From CAYUAG01 sp046483025 (GTDB lineage: Bacteria > Zhuqueibacterota > QNDG01 > CAYUAG01), in assembly GCA_046483025.1 (NCBI GenBank), contig JAWODZ010000110.1:1-59822 (forward strand): DNA of 59,822 nt, in the 5' to 3' direction. The notes beneath the pieces are model-generated. The model had not been told where the DNA came from, searched no databases, and worked only from the letters and a program-made list of their open reading frames with translations. The position numbers were made by a program, and so were the translations under genes. This document shows positions 9,015 to 17,475 of the stretch, one piece after another; position 1 is the stretch's first letter; every line of letters begins with the position of its first letter.

Positions 9015-9928
9015 AAAATACTATCTATTACGCACAGGCAAAATTATTAATCAGAATTTTACCCCATATCGCCAAAGAAACAGTATTTGCTCTTAAGGGC
9101 GGAACTGCCATAAATTATTTTCTTTGGGATCTTCCCCGTTTATCTGTTGATGTAGACCTTACGTATCTGCCGATCAAATTACGTCGGGAATCTATTCAGG
9201 AAATCTCAGAAAGTTTAAACAGAATAATACAGGGAATTCAATATACAATCCCCAACGTTAAGGTTATACCAAAAATTGATAAAGAATCAAAGAAGAAAAT
9301 TGGCTGTATAGTCAATAGGAACAATATAACAGTTAAAATTGAGCCTAATGTAGTTATCCGGGGTTCAGTATTTCCAGCAGAAACAGTATCGATTAGCCGT
9401 GCTGCTGTCGATAATTTTGGGAGCACTGTCTCTGTATCACGGCTTTCTATACCGGATTTATTCGGAGGAAAAATGTGTGCTGCGTTGGATCGTCAGCATC
9501 CACGTGATTTATTTGATATTCACCTTTTGTTTAAAAAATTAGAATTTTCTGATGACATACGGAAGGCATTTGTTATTTATTTACTCAGTCATCCACGTCC
9601 TATGCTTGAATTACTGAATCCCAATTTTAAAGATATTAAAACTGTATTTGAGAATGAATTTGCAGGAATGAGCCGAATTTCAGTAACTCTGGATGATTTA
9701 CTCGAAGCACGTGAAGAGTTAGTCAGTCACTTAAAGCAAAGCTTGACAGAGAATGAAAAGCGTTTTATTCTTTCTATAAAAAGAGGCGAACCGGAGTGGT
9801 CACTCTCAGGATTAGAAGGAATTGACACTTTACCAGCGATTAGATGGAAAATCAAAAATATAAAAAACATGGATAAAAAGAAACATAAGCTGGCAGTTGA
9901 TAAGTTGGAGAAGTATTTAAAGTTATAA
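9011..9928 (+). CDS. abiEii: AbiEii-type nucleotidyltransferase toxin
   Basis: A 305-residue DNA polymerase beta-fold nucleotidyltransferase of the AbiEii/MenT family, the toxic half of the pair. Visible motifs: ALKGGTAINYF (GG-S/T motif), LSVDVDLTYL (metal-binding D-x-D) and DLFGGKMCAALDRQHPRDLFD (the K...R..RDL/YD motif). Related toxins inactivate tRNA by nucleotide addition or otherwise block growth, and the system often gives phage resistance. The gene begins at GTG inside the last codons of the antitoxin gene. It converges with the dgt-like gene and ends just before a strong hairpin. Confidence 0.85.
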   Translation: MKNTIYYAQAKLLIRILPHIAKETVFALKGGTAINYFLWDLPRLSVDVDLTYLPIKLRRESIQEISESLNRIIQGIQYTIPNVKVIPKIDKESKKKIGCIVNRNNITVKIEPNVVIRGSVFPAETVSISRAAVDNFGSTVSVSRLSIPDLFGGKMCAALDRQHPRDLFDIHLLFKKLEFSDDIRKAFVIYLLSHPRPMLELLNPNFKDIKTVFENEFAGMSRISVTLDDLLEAREELVSHLKQSLTENEKRFILSIKRGEPEWSLSGLEGIDTLPAIRWKIKNIKNMDKKKHKLAVDKLEKYLKL

Positions 9929-9948
9929 ATTCTGGTTAGATGTAATCT

Positions 9949-9980
9949 CACCCTGACAGGATCGCAACCCTGTCAGGGTG
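9949..9980. terminator. Perfect 12-bp hairpin between convergent genes, likely bidirectional terminator
   Basis: CACCCTGACAGG (9949-9960) and CCTGTCAGGGTG (9969-9980) pair perfectly around an 8-base loop. It lies between the ends of abiEii and the dgt-like gene. There is no long T-run on either side, so it may instead be a member of the common CCTGTCAGGGT intergenic palindrome family. Confidence 0.55.
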
Positions 9981-10012
9981 GGTAACAGGTCTAAACCTTA
10001 ACCTATGCATTA

Positions 10013-11098
10013 CTACAAAGGCTTTGGAAACATAATCTCCCTGGCAGCATCATAGGCGTAGGAATCAGTCATACCGGCAATAAAATCCACCACACACCGT
10101 TCCGGATATTCTGATTTCTCATACAATTGTTTCCGTTTTAGAATAAATTTACCGAAATGTCTGGCAATATTTAAGGAGGTATTATGATAATAATTTTTAT
10201 CAAAACCACCTTTTTTAAAGTATCGTATCAAATTCAAAAAGAGTTGTTCCAAAAGACGAGTAATAATTTCATTATTTTTAATAATTGCCGGATTATTATA
10301 AATATATGTATAGTTAAATTCTTTTAGTTGTAGCATTAATTCATATTTTTTATCTGAAAAACTAATTTGATTGGTTCCCTGAGAGGTTTTAATGACATCC
10401 TTGACCAAGGTATCAATAATTTCACCATTTGTACTTCCCAGGTTTTTTCGAATAATTTTTGGCACATCATCAATAGTAATTAATCCAATAATAATAGCAT
10501 CTTCAATATCCCTGCCCAGATAAGCTATTTTATCAGAAAAACGAACCACACACCCCTCATAGGTAACCGAAGATTTTTGTCGACTGTCTATATTATCAAG
10601 ATTCCGATAGTGAGAATCGGGGGTTAAAGTTTGTCTGAAATCTTCTCCACAATGAGATACTATACCATCTCTGACTGCATAGGTTAAGTTCAGACCTTTT
10701 CCATCCCTGGTAATTTTATCAGCTACTTTCAAACTATGTATTTCGTGAACAAACCCCCCGATATCACCAGTAAAGCTGTCCAAGGCTTTTTCTCCAATAT
10801 GACCAAAAGGAGCATGGCCCAGATCATGTCCTAATGCTATCGCTTGGGCAAGTTCAATGTCAAGATCCAGTCCCTTGCAGATAGTACTGGCAATAGTAGA
10901 AACATGCAGCACATGTTCTATACGAGTACAAATATGATCATTCTGGGGAGAAAAAAAGACCTGAGTTTTATATTTTAAACGCCGGAAAGGTGTTGCATGA
11001 ATAATAGCAGTTTGATCACGAAAATAGTCTCCTCTGATATCTGGTTTTCGAACAATTTTTCTGGTATGATAGATTTTATCACTCAAAGGATTCTTCAA
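10013..11098 (-). CDS. dgt: dGTPase-like dNTP triphosphohydrolase (HD superfamily)
   Basis: Cytoplasmic enzyme that splits dNTPs to deoxynucleosides and triphosphate, adjusting dNTP pools. The N-terminal FRRLKYKTQVF and the metal-binding HD set RIEHVLHV ... GHDLGHAPFGHIGE are characteristic. VRFSDKIAYLGRDIEDA is the second family block. The 361 residues match the shorter, Dgt type-2-like form. The start is a TTG whose last bases overlap the stop of the upstream gene by 4 bases (TTGA), implying translational coupling. Substrate preference (dGTP versus all dNTPs) cannot be judged. Confidence 0.92.
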   Translation of the reverse strand: MKNPLSDKIYHTRKIVRKPDIRGDYFRDQTAIIHATPFRRLKYKTQVFFSPQNDHICTRIEHVLHVSTIASTICKGLDLDIELAQAIALGHDLGHAPFGHIGEKALDSFTGDIGGFVHEIHSLKVADKITRDGKGLNLTYAVRDGIVSHCGEDFRQTLTPDSHYRNLDNIDSRQKSSVTYEGCVVRFSDKIAYLGRDIEDAIIIGLITIDDVPKIIRKNLGSTNGEIIDTLVKDVIKTSQGTNQISFSDKKYELMLQLKEFNYTYIYNNPAIIKNNEIITRLLEQLFLNLIRYFKKGGFDKNYYHNTSLNIARHFGKFILKRKQLYEKSEYPERCVVDFIAGMTDSYAYDAAREIMFPKPL

Positions 11099-12015
11099 TC
11101 TGTTTCCGTTATTTTTGGTTTTATTAATATCTCTATAATTGAATATTGAATATTCGCATTATATCCTTTGCCAGCAATATGATATTCAGCATGAGTGAGC
11201 TCTTCTGTATTGTACAGATACTGGTAAATGATATCTGCTTGCATATAGGTAGACATAGAAAGATACTGTTCATTGGCTTTCTGGTGCGAGTAAGCATTGA
11301 TTGATAGTATAGGCTGTGATAAGTGTTCAATTTTATCTGCTAGTGCAGATAAGCGTTTTCTACCCCATTCAGAAAGATATATTGTATTAGAACTGAAGAG
11401 TGAATCTGTTTTAAATACCATTCGTTTAACAGTATTCAAAGCTGCAACAGCATCAATATCTGCTCCAGTAGCCAGGTCAGAGGAATCAGTAGAAACTGTG
11501 TAATCATAGATGTCTCTGATCTTTACAAATTTATAAGAATATGATGTCTCTGGTTCAGAAATAAAATTAAATTTATAATTTGAATCAGGTGTTTTTTCAA
11601 GGGGGAGGTAAGTTTTGTTATCATGACTGATCCAAACATTTATCGGTTCATCATTTCCTACTTCGAATACCGCTAAATCAGCACCAGGTCCGTTAATGGG
11701 TATATTATCAGTAAATTTGAGAATCAAGGTGCCTCCATTACCGAGAGAAACAAATCCGATATCATTATCTGTAATACAATCTGGTGCTCCCAAAGCATTT
11801 TTTGGATTTTGATATTGTTTATGAGGTTCATCTCCAGTATTATCCCCCATGGCTCCGGGATCATAAAAAATAACAGAATCAGCAAATATAATATTTTCAA
11901 AAAAATCTTTGTTCTGATTTTGATATATTAATGTATTTTTTCCTTCCGGAATAGTCTGAGACACCAGTTTGAAGACTATTAATATAACAATGTTTATTGT
12001 ATAAACTATTCTCAT
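11095..12015 (-). CDS. Exported protein with discoidin-like N-terminal and OmpA-like C-terminal region
   Basis: The 306-residue product has a signal peptide (hydrophobic IVYTINIVILIVFKLVS) and a middle beta-rich region with the pattern NALGAPD ... VSLGNGGTLILKFTDN ... GPGADLAVFEVG ... INVWISHDN, seen in cell-surface proteins related to F5/8 C sandwiches. The C-terminal 90 residues (LSEWGRKRLSALADKIEHL ... INAYSHQKANEQYLSMST) resemble a weak OmpA peptidoglycan-binding fold. It probably sits in the periplasm or at the outer membrane. It overlaps the dgt-like gene by 4 bases although no shared function is obvious. Confidence 0.65.
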   Translation of the reverse strand: MRIVYTINIVILIVFKLVSQTIPEGKNTLIYQNQNKDFFENIIFADSVIFYDPGAMGDNTGDEPHKQYQNPKNALGAPDCITDNDIGFVSLGNGGTLILKFTDNIPINGPGADLAVFEVGNDEPINVWISHDNKTYLPLEKTPDSNYKFNFISEPETSYSYKFVKIRDIYDYTVSTDSSDLATGADIDAVAALNTVKRMVFKTDSLFSSNTIYLSEWGRKRLSALADKIEHLSQPILSINAYSHQKANEQYLSMSTYMQADIIYQYLYNTEELTHAEYHIAGKGYNANIQYSIIEILIKPKITETD

Positions 12016-12194
12016 AAATTCATAATAATATATTTTTTAAATTGACTTGATTTAATATAAGTTAAAGTTTGAAAATGTCAAAATAATTTTTTTACGGAAG
12101 ATAAATATAATAAGAATTTTAATTGACAAGAAGGATACATTTTATTACCTTTAATTGTTACTATCAAATTAATTTATTAAACAGGTAATAAACG

Positions 12195-12764
12195 GTGAGA
12201 AATAAATTTTTGCCAAAAATAATCATCATGATATTTTTCTCTTTCTTATTCTTTCGAACATGTTATTCTAGTCCATATCAATCAAAGAAAAAAATTTTTA
12301 GACCTGGAATTTCTATAGGTGTGGGATTTCCTAAAATACCGATATCTCATTATCGTGCTCCGATTTCAGTATCCGGAGGGATTGTCACTTATGTAATAAT
12401 AACTAATAAAACAGCATTTCATATCAGTGGAAATGGATTATATACGTTTAATGTTGGTTCTGTTATAAAGAGTAAAAACAAATTAAGATTTAATCTGATC
12501 TGCAGTACTTTGTGTTTTGACTACAAATTGAAATTTTCTATGAATACTGAATCTTATCTCTCCTCAGGTATCGGCTATTACAATCTATTCCAGCAATTTG
12601 ATGATGATAAAGATAAGCTTAATACAGCCGGTTTTAACCTGGGAGTAACCACTAACACACTGGGTAAAAAAGTAATCACTCAATTTGATATAAGATGGCA
12701 TTTACTTTTTAACCCAGAGCCGAAGCCCCAGGTTTTAACGGTTAATATAGGTTTTTTATTGTAA
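12195..12764 (+). CDS. Predicted outer-membrane beta-barrel protein, function unknown
   Basis: A 189-residue protein with a signal peptide (IIIMIFFSFLFFRTCYS) and alternating hydrophobic strands ending in LTVNIGFLL, a typical barrel end. The start is GTG. A TTGACA (12123-12128) with a weak TACCTT 17 bases on could be its promoter. The next gene starts 3 bases after its stop, so it probably leads the operon that continues through the acyltransferase, SpoU methyltransferase and Pcm genes. I do not recognise a family. Confidence 0.65.
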   Translation: MRNKFLPKIIIMIFFSFLFFRTCYSSPYQSKKKIFRPGISIGVGFPKIPISHYRAPISVSGGIVTYVIITNKTAFHISGNGLYTFNVGSVIKSKNKLRFNLICSTLCFDYKLKFSMNTESYLSSGIGYYNLFQQFDDDKDKLNTAGFNLGVTTNTLGKKVITQFDIRWHLLFNPEPKPQVLTVNIGFLL

Positions 12765-12767
12765 TTA

Positions 12768-13451
12768 ATGTCAAAAACAAAATTAAATATAAAAAAACGG
12801 TTAAAAAATTTTCGGAGAAAAATCACTTATTCTGAAACATTTTTAGATTTTATCTCATCCTTATCTGTTTTTGTGATAAAAATTCATCTAACAACTTTAA
12901 AAATAAATTTTTATGTACATCCGGAAATGAAAAATATCGATCGATCTAAGTCTATTTACAGTTTCTGGCATGGTCGGCTTTTTTTGTTGATGCCATATTT
13001 TAAAGATTGGGGGGTATGTATTTTAATAGATTTAAGTTGGTCAGGAGAAATAATCGCTCGTATATGCAGTAAATTAGGATATAAAGTTGTCAGAGGATCA
13101 AGTAAAAGAAAGGGGGTGAAAGGATTAATAAATTTAAAAAAGGCTTTTAATCAAGGATGGTCTGGCGGCATAGCAGTTGACGGGCCCAGGGGCCCTCGTC
13201 ATAAGTCAAAAGGTGGTAGTATTTTTTTATCAAATAAGTCACACTATCCGATTATACCTTTAACCTATTCTGCTGATCGTAAATGGGTTTTAAATACCTG
13301 GTGTCATTTTATGATACCCAAACCTTTCTCAAAATGTTTTATTTCTATGGGACCTCCTATCTGGGAAGCAATACATAATAACAGTTTTACTTCCCAGGAA
13401 CTTGATAAAGTTTTAATGAGAGTAACAGATTATTGTGATGATAAATTTTAA
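12768..13451 (+). CDS. DUF374 lysophospholipid acyltransferase-family protein
   Basis: A 227-residue membrane-associated acyltransferase of the DUF374 group, related to the LpxL/PlsC enzymes. The marker blocks are SFWHGRLFLL, RGSSKRKGVKGL and GIAVDGPRGPRHKSKGG, followed by IIPLTYSADRKWVLNTWCHF. Members are thought to acylate lipid A-like or other lipid acceptors at the inner membrane; the true acceptor here is unknown. It follows the barrel gene by 3 bases and precedes the SpoU gene by 11, so the genes are co-transcribed. Confidence 0.85.
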   Translation: MSKTKLNIKKRLKNFRRKITYSETFLDFISSLSVFVIKIHLTTLKINFYVHPEMKNIDRSKSIYSFWHGRLFLLMPYFKDWGVCILIDLSWSGEIIARICSKLGYKVVRGSSKRKGVKGLINLKKAFNQGWSGGIAVDGPRGPRHKSKGGSIFLSNKSHYPIIPLTYSADRKWVLNTWCHFMIPKPFSKCFISMGPPIWEAIHNNSFTSQELDKVLMRVTDYCDDKF

Positions 13452-13462
13452 AGAATTTTAAT

Positions 13463-14023
13463 ATGGGAACAAAGCTAAAAATAAGAACTCTGGATTCACG
13501 TATTCCTACTCCAGAATTTAAAAATATACCACGAGCTCCAATTACTGTAATATTGGATAATTTACGAAGTGCCTTTAATGTCGGTTCGATTATCCGTACT
13601 TCTGATTGTGCTCTGGTTAAAAAAGTTATTATGTGTGGAATTACTGCCCATCCGCCTCATAAAAAATTGCACAAGACTGCAGTAGGAACACTCGATTATG
13701 TTGATTGTGAATATGAACCATTTTTAATCGATGCTGTTAAAAAACAAAAACGACAGGGAATACCTGTTGTTGCACTTGAAACTACTAATAAAAGTAAAAT
13801 CATTTGGGATTTTAAATTCCCTTTTCCTGTTTCTATAATACTTGGTAATGAAGCTCTGGGGATATCAAGAAATATTTTAGAATGGGTTGATGATATTATT
13901 GAAATACCTATGTTAGGTTTAAAAAATTCCATAAATGTTGCAGTGGCTTATGGAATTGTGGTATCTGAAATACAAAGACAAAATTGGAAAATTTATCCGA
14001 GGAAAACATGTTTGACAAAATAA
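13463..14023 (+). CDS. SpoU/TrmH-family RNA 2'-O-methyltransferase
   Basis: A 186-residue SPOUT enzyme transferring a methyl group from SAM to a ribose 2'-OH in tRNA or rRNA. Motif 1 is LDNLRSAFNVGSIIRTSD, motif 2 IILGNEALGIS, and motif 3 IEIPMLGLKNSINVAVAYGI; together these make the SAM-binding trefoil knot. It lacks the N-terminal substrate-binding extension of RlmB and is close to the minimal TrmH/TrmL size, so the target nucleotide cannot be named. Its last 16 bases overlap the pcm gene. Confidence 0.9.
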   Translation: MGTKLKIRTLDSRIPTPEFKNIPRAPITVILDNLRSAFNVGSIIRTSDCALVKKVIMCGITAHPPHKKLHKTAVGTLDYVDCEYEPFLIDAVKKQKRQGIPVVALETTNKSKIIWDFKFPFPVSIILGNEALGISRNILEWVDDIIEIPMLGLKNSINVAVAYGIVVSEIQRQNWKIYPRKTCLTK

Positions 14024-14733
14024 TAAAAATATTTATAACGGTTTTAATATTTTTTTTGAGTTGTAAATGTAACCCAGATAAAACTAAATTCACTGAACAA
14101 CAAACAGGTGATAATTATATGACAAAAAGAATATCAATGATTGAATCTCAATTAAAAACTCGCGGTATTAAGGATGTATTGGTACTGAACGCTGTTGAGA
14201 AAGTTAAAAGGCATTTATTTGTTCCTCAAAAGTATCGTTCAGAAGCATATAATGATGAACCTTTACCCATAGGATACAATCAGACTATCTCTCAGCCATT
14301 TATTGTTGCGTATATGACGCAGGCTCTACATCTTGACGGAAAAGAGAAAGTCCTTGAAATCGGAACGGGATCTGGATATCAGGCAGCTGTTTTGGCAGAA
14401 ATTGGATGTGATGTCTATACGATTGAAATTATTGAAAAATTAAAAATCAGAGCTGAAAAAATTCTAAATAAATTGGGTTATAATAATATTCATTGTAGAT
14501 ATGGTGATGGATATAAAGGATGGCCTGAACAGGCACCGTTTGATGCTATTATCGTTACTGCCGCACCTCCGGAGATTCCAGAAAAACTGGTTAATCAATT
14601 AGCAGAAAATGGAAGGATGATTCTTCCAAAGGGAACAGTTTATCAAGAATTACTTTTAATATGTAAAATTGATGGTAAAATACACAAAGAAAAGTTGCTG
14701 CCAGTTAGATTTGTTCCAATGATAAAAAAATAA
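14008..14733 (+). CDS. pcm: Protein-L-isoaspartate O-methyltransferase, exported/lipoprotein form
   Basis: Repairs damaged proteins by methylating L-isoaspartyl residues with SAM. The catalytic part starts at MTKRISMIESQLKTRGI and has the class hallmarks PLPIGYNQTISQPFIVAYMT, the SAM loop VLEIGTGSGYQAAVLAE and DAIIVTAAPPEIPE. A 25-residue N-terminal extension (hydrophobic IIKIFITVLIFFLSC) looks like a signal peptide with a possible lipobox Cys. The repair would then act in the periplasm. An in-frame TTG lies at 13984, but GAGG five bases before the ATG at 14008 decides the start. It overlaps the SpoU gene by 16 bases and ends the operon. Confidence 0.92.
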   Translation: MFDKIIKIFITVLIFFLSCKCNPDKTKFTEQQTGDNYMTKRISMIESQLKTRGIKDVLVLNAVEKVKRHLFVPQKYRSEAYNDEPLPIGYNQTISQPFIVAYMTQALHLDGKEKVLEIGTGSGYQAAVLAEIGCDVYTIEIIEKLKIRAEKILNKLGYNNIHCRYGDGYKGWPEQAPFDAIIVTAAPPEIPEKLVNQLAENGRMILPKGTVYQELLLICKIDGKIHKEKLLPVRFVPMIKK

Positions 14734-14916
14734 TCAGTATTTACAGATGAAACAATATCATAATGAAATGGACATTTTCAGATTAGTATTAATTTATACA
14801 ATGATTTGAAATATAATTCTTAATTCTGAATAAAATAAGATTAATTTTAATAACCTTGTATTCGTATTTCTTTTAAATGAAGTTCTTATCATAATTGTTA
14901 GTAATATCAATAATAT

Positions 14917-14932
14917 TGGTATGAACTTTGCT
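14917..14932 (+). promoter_or_regulatory. Sigma-54 promoter (-24/-12) of the hybrid-kinase operon
   Basis: TGGTATGAACTTTGCT has the invariant GG and GC at the required 10-base spacing and matches TGGyAyr-N4-TTGCw closely. It lies 52 bases before the start of the first hybrid kinase gene in an otherwise empty 250-base gap. Confidence 0.7.
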
Positions 14933-14983
14933 AAATTTATAATGAATAATATTTTGCACTAAGACCGTAAAGGATAGATCAGT

Positions 14984-17452
14984 TTGTTCTTAAAAAAGAA
15001 AAATCAAAAAATTTTATCTTCAGATATAAAACAATCTTTGATTAATTGGGTAAGTGGAAAAGATATTTTTAGAATTTCTCTGGATCCTTGGGAAAGGATT
15101 AAAAATATTTTAGTGGAATTACAAAAAAGAAGTTTATCCGAACAGGCATTATTATTAAACTGGGACAAAAGAAAAGAGCAAAAAATCATTTCTACTGCTC
15201 CCATTAAATTAGGTCCAATAATTGACTCTCGACTTCAATTAAGCTTGCTAAAAAAAGGTTTCATGAAAAAAGATATACTTTTTTATGAAGATTTTTCCAT
15301 GGATAAACTTATTTCAGATCAGTTCAAAAATAATGATTGTTATTCATTAATTTTTAGTCCGGTTAATATTAAAAAAGATTATATTGATGTGTTACTACTG
15401 ATAAATTATTCCGGATGGACCAATAAATCAAAAATTACTGAGTTTATATCATTTATATCTTCTGTTCTTTCTTTTGCACTTCAAAATGCACGTTTATATG
15501 ATGAGCTAAAGAGCAAAAATGAAGAATTAAAAAAATTGACTTCAGATATGGAAGATAGAATTGACTCAGGAACTAAAAAGATTTTAGAAAAAAAAGCTCA
15601 GTACCACGATTTATTTGATAGTATTAATAGTGGAATAATAGTTCATGATATTGATGGAAATATTGTTGAAGTTAATAAAGCAGCATGTCAACTCTTTGGG
15701 GTGACAAAAAAGAAGTTATTGGACGAAAAAATCGATTTACTTACTGAGAATACTGTATATAATAAGCAACAGGCATATTTTACCCAGGTTATTAATAATA
15801 TTGATTATGTAAAACCTTTTGAAACTATCCTGAAAAAAAATGATAACACTACATTTTATGCAGAATTAAAAAGTAAATTAGTATCATTTCAAGGTCAGAA
15901 TGTTATTCAGACGTTTATTAATGACATCACCAGCAAAAAAGAATTAGAAAGTAACTTAAGAGAATCGCGGGAAAAATACAGAATTTTGATTGAATCCAGT
16001 ATTCTGGGTATCTATATCGTACAAAAAGGGTCAATAAAATTTTCCAATGAAATGTTTAGAACCATAAGTGGATATTCGAACAATGAACTTCATGATATTG
16101 AGTTTTTTGATTTAGTTGATGCAGAAGACAGAAGTAAAATTTTAAGCCATCATGAACGTTTGGAAAAAGGTATAAAAACAAATTTCAGAGATGAAATTCG
16201 TTTAATCAGAAAAGATAAAACAAGATGCTGGTGCGAATTACATATTTCAAATATTGTGATCAATCAAAAAAATGCGGTTTTTGGGTATATGATAGATATA
16301 TCTGATAGAAAAAATTTAGAATTACAGCTTCTTGAAACCCAGAAACTGAAATCACTTGGTACTTTAGCTGGAGGTATCGCGCATGATTTTAACAATCTTC
16401 TGGGAGGAATTTTAGGATATTCATCTTTACTGTTAAGTGATATTTCTGATGATCATCCCTTTTATGACGATATCCAGGCTATTGCTGAGACGGCGAAACG
16501 AGGTGCAGAACTAAGTAATAGAATACTTGCCTTTGCCCGGGGTGGAAAATATCAAGTAGCCAAAATTAATATTAATAATATAATCAATGATGTTGTAGCT
16601 ATTCTTTCTCATTCTCTTGATAAATCAGTAATAATTGAAACTAATCTGGAAAAAAATATTTGGACAGTGTATGGTGATTCACGACAAATTCATCAGGCTA
16701 TTCATAATATTTGTCTGAATGCCAGAGATGTTATGCCTGAGGGAGGGATATTAACTATAAACACAAAAAATATAACCATACATAAGGCTAATAAGGAAAA
16801 TATATCAAATTTAGAAAATGGAAAATATGTAAAGATAGTTATAAGAGATACCGGTTATGGAATGGATAAAAAAACAAAACTAAAGATTTTTGAGCCGTTT
16901 TTCACCACTAAACCTCAAGGGGAAGGTACTGGTTTGGGTATGTCTATGGTTTATGGAATTGTAAAAAATCATAATGGATATATCAATATTGAAAGTGGAG
17001 TAGGTAAAGGAACAAGTGTCATAATATTTTTACCCCATATAAAAGAAGAGGAATCAAAAAATAAAAAAATTGTGGATATGTCAAATTCAAAATCAATTTT
17101 ATTTGTGGATGATGAGGACATCATCCGTGAAGTTAGTGAGAAAATGCTTAATAGAGGAGGCTATAAGGTATTATTAGCAAAAAATGGAAAAGAAGCTATT
17201 GATATTTTTAAACAAAATCAAAAAAAAATCTCATTAGTTATAATTGATGTTATAATGCCTGTATTAGATGGAATGGAAACAAGTAAAATTCTCAGAGATA
17301 TTAACCCTGATATTGATATTATCTTTACAAGTGGGTATGGACCGGAGGATAGACCAGATTTATTACAACTAAATGGAGAATATTTTATTAAAAAACCATT
17401 TCAAACTGAGATGTTTATTGAAAAAGTTAACGAGATTCTTTCTAATAAATAA
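14984..17452 (+). CDS. Hybrid sensor histidine kinase (GAF-like, two PAS, HisKA, ATPase, REC)
   Basis: An 822-residue soluble hybrid kinase; no membrane segment is seen. Order: GAF-like sensor about 30-170, a short coiled coil, PAS about 205-320, PAS about 325-440, dimerisation helix with phospho-accepting H467 (GGIAHDFNNLLGGILGYSS), ATPase domain with NARDVMPEGG, DTGYGM and GTGLGMSM, and a C-terminal receiver with acidic pair DD709-710, D755 and KKPF. All catalytic residues look intact. The start is TTG with AAGGA upstream. The attached receiver suggests phosphate moves on to an HPt-type protein; the kinase-like protein at 19926 is the nearest candidate. The gene stands behind a sigma-54 promoter. 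Confidence 0.92.
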   Translation: MFLKKKNQKILSSDIKQSLINWVSGKDIFRISLDPWERIKNILVELQKRSLSEQALLLNWDKRKEQKIISTAPIKLGPIIDSRLQLSLLKKGFMKKDILFYEDFSMDKLISDQFKNNDCYSLIFSPVNIKKDYIDVLLLINYSGWTNKSKITEFISFISSVLSFALQNARLYDELKSKNEELKKLTSDMEDRIDSGTKKILEKKAQYHDLFDSINSGIIVHDIDGNIVEVNKAACQLFGVTKKKLLDEKIDLLTENTVYNKQQAYFTQVINNIDYVKPFETILKKNDNTTFYAELKSKLVSFQGQNVIQTFINDITSKKELESNLRESREKYRILIESSILGIYIVQKGSIKFSNEMFRTISGYSNNELHDIEFFDLVDAEDRSKILSHHERLEKGIKTNFRDEIRLIRKDKTRCWCELHISNIVINQKNAVFGYMIDISDRKNLELQLLETQKLKSLGTLAGGIAHDFNNLLGGILGYSSLLLSDISDDHPFYDDIQAIAETAKRGAELSNRILAFARGGKYQVAKININNIINDVVAILSHSLDKSVIIETNLEKNIWTVYGDSRQIHQAIHNICLNARDVMPEGGILTINTKNITIHKANKENISNLENGKYVKIVIRDTGYGMDKKTKLKIFEPFFTTKPQGEGTGLGMSMVYGIVKNHNGYINIESGVGKGTSVIIFLPHIKEEESKNKKIVDMSNSKSILFVDDEDIIREVSEKMLNRGGYKVLLAKNGKEAIDIFKQNQKKISLVIIDVIMPVLDGMETSKILRDINPDIDIIFTSGYGPEDRPDLLQLNGEYFIKKPFQTEMFIEKVNEILSNK

Positions 17453-17475
17453 TTTTATATAAAAGTTAAATATAA

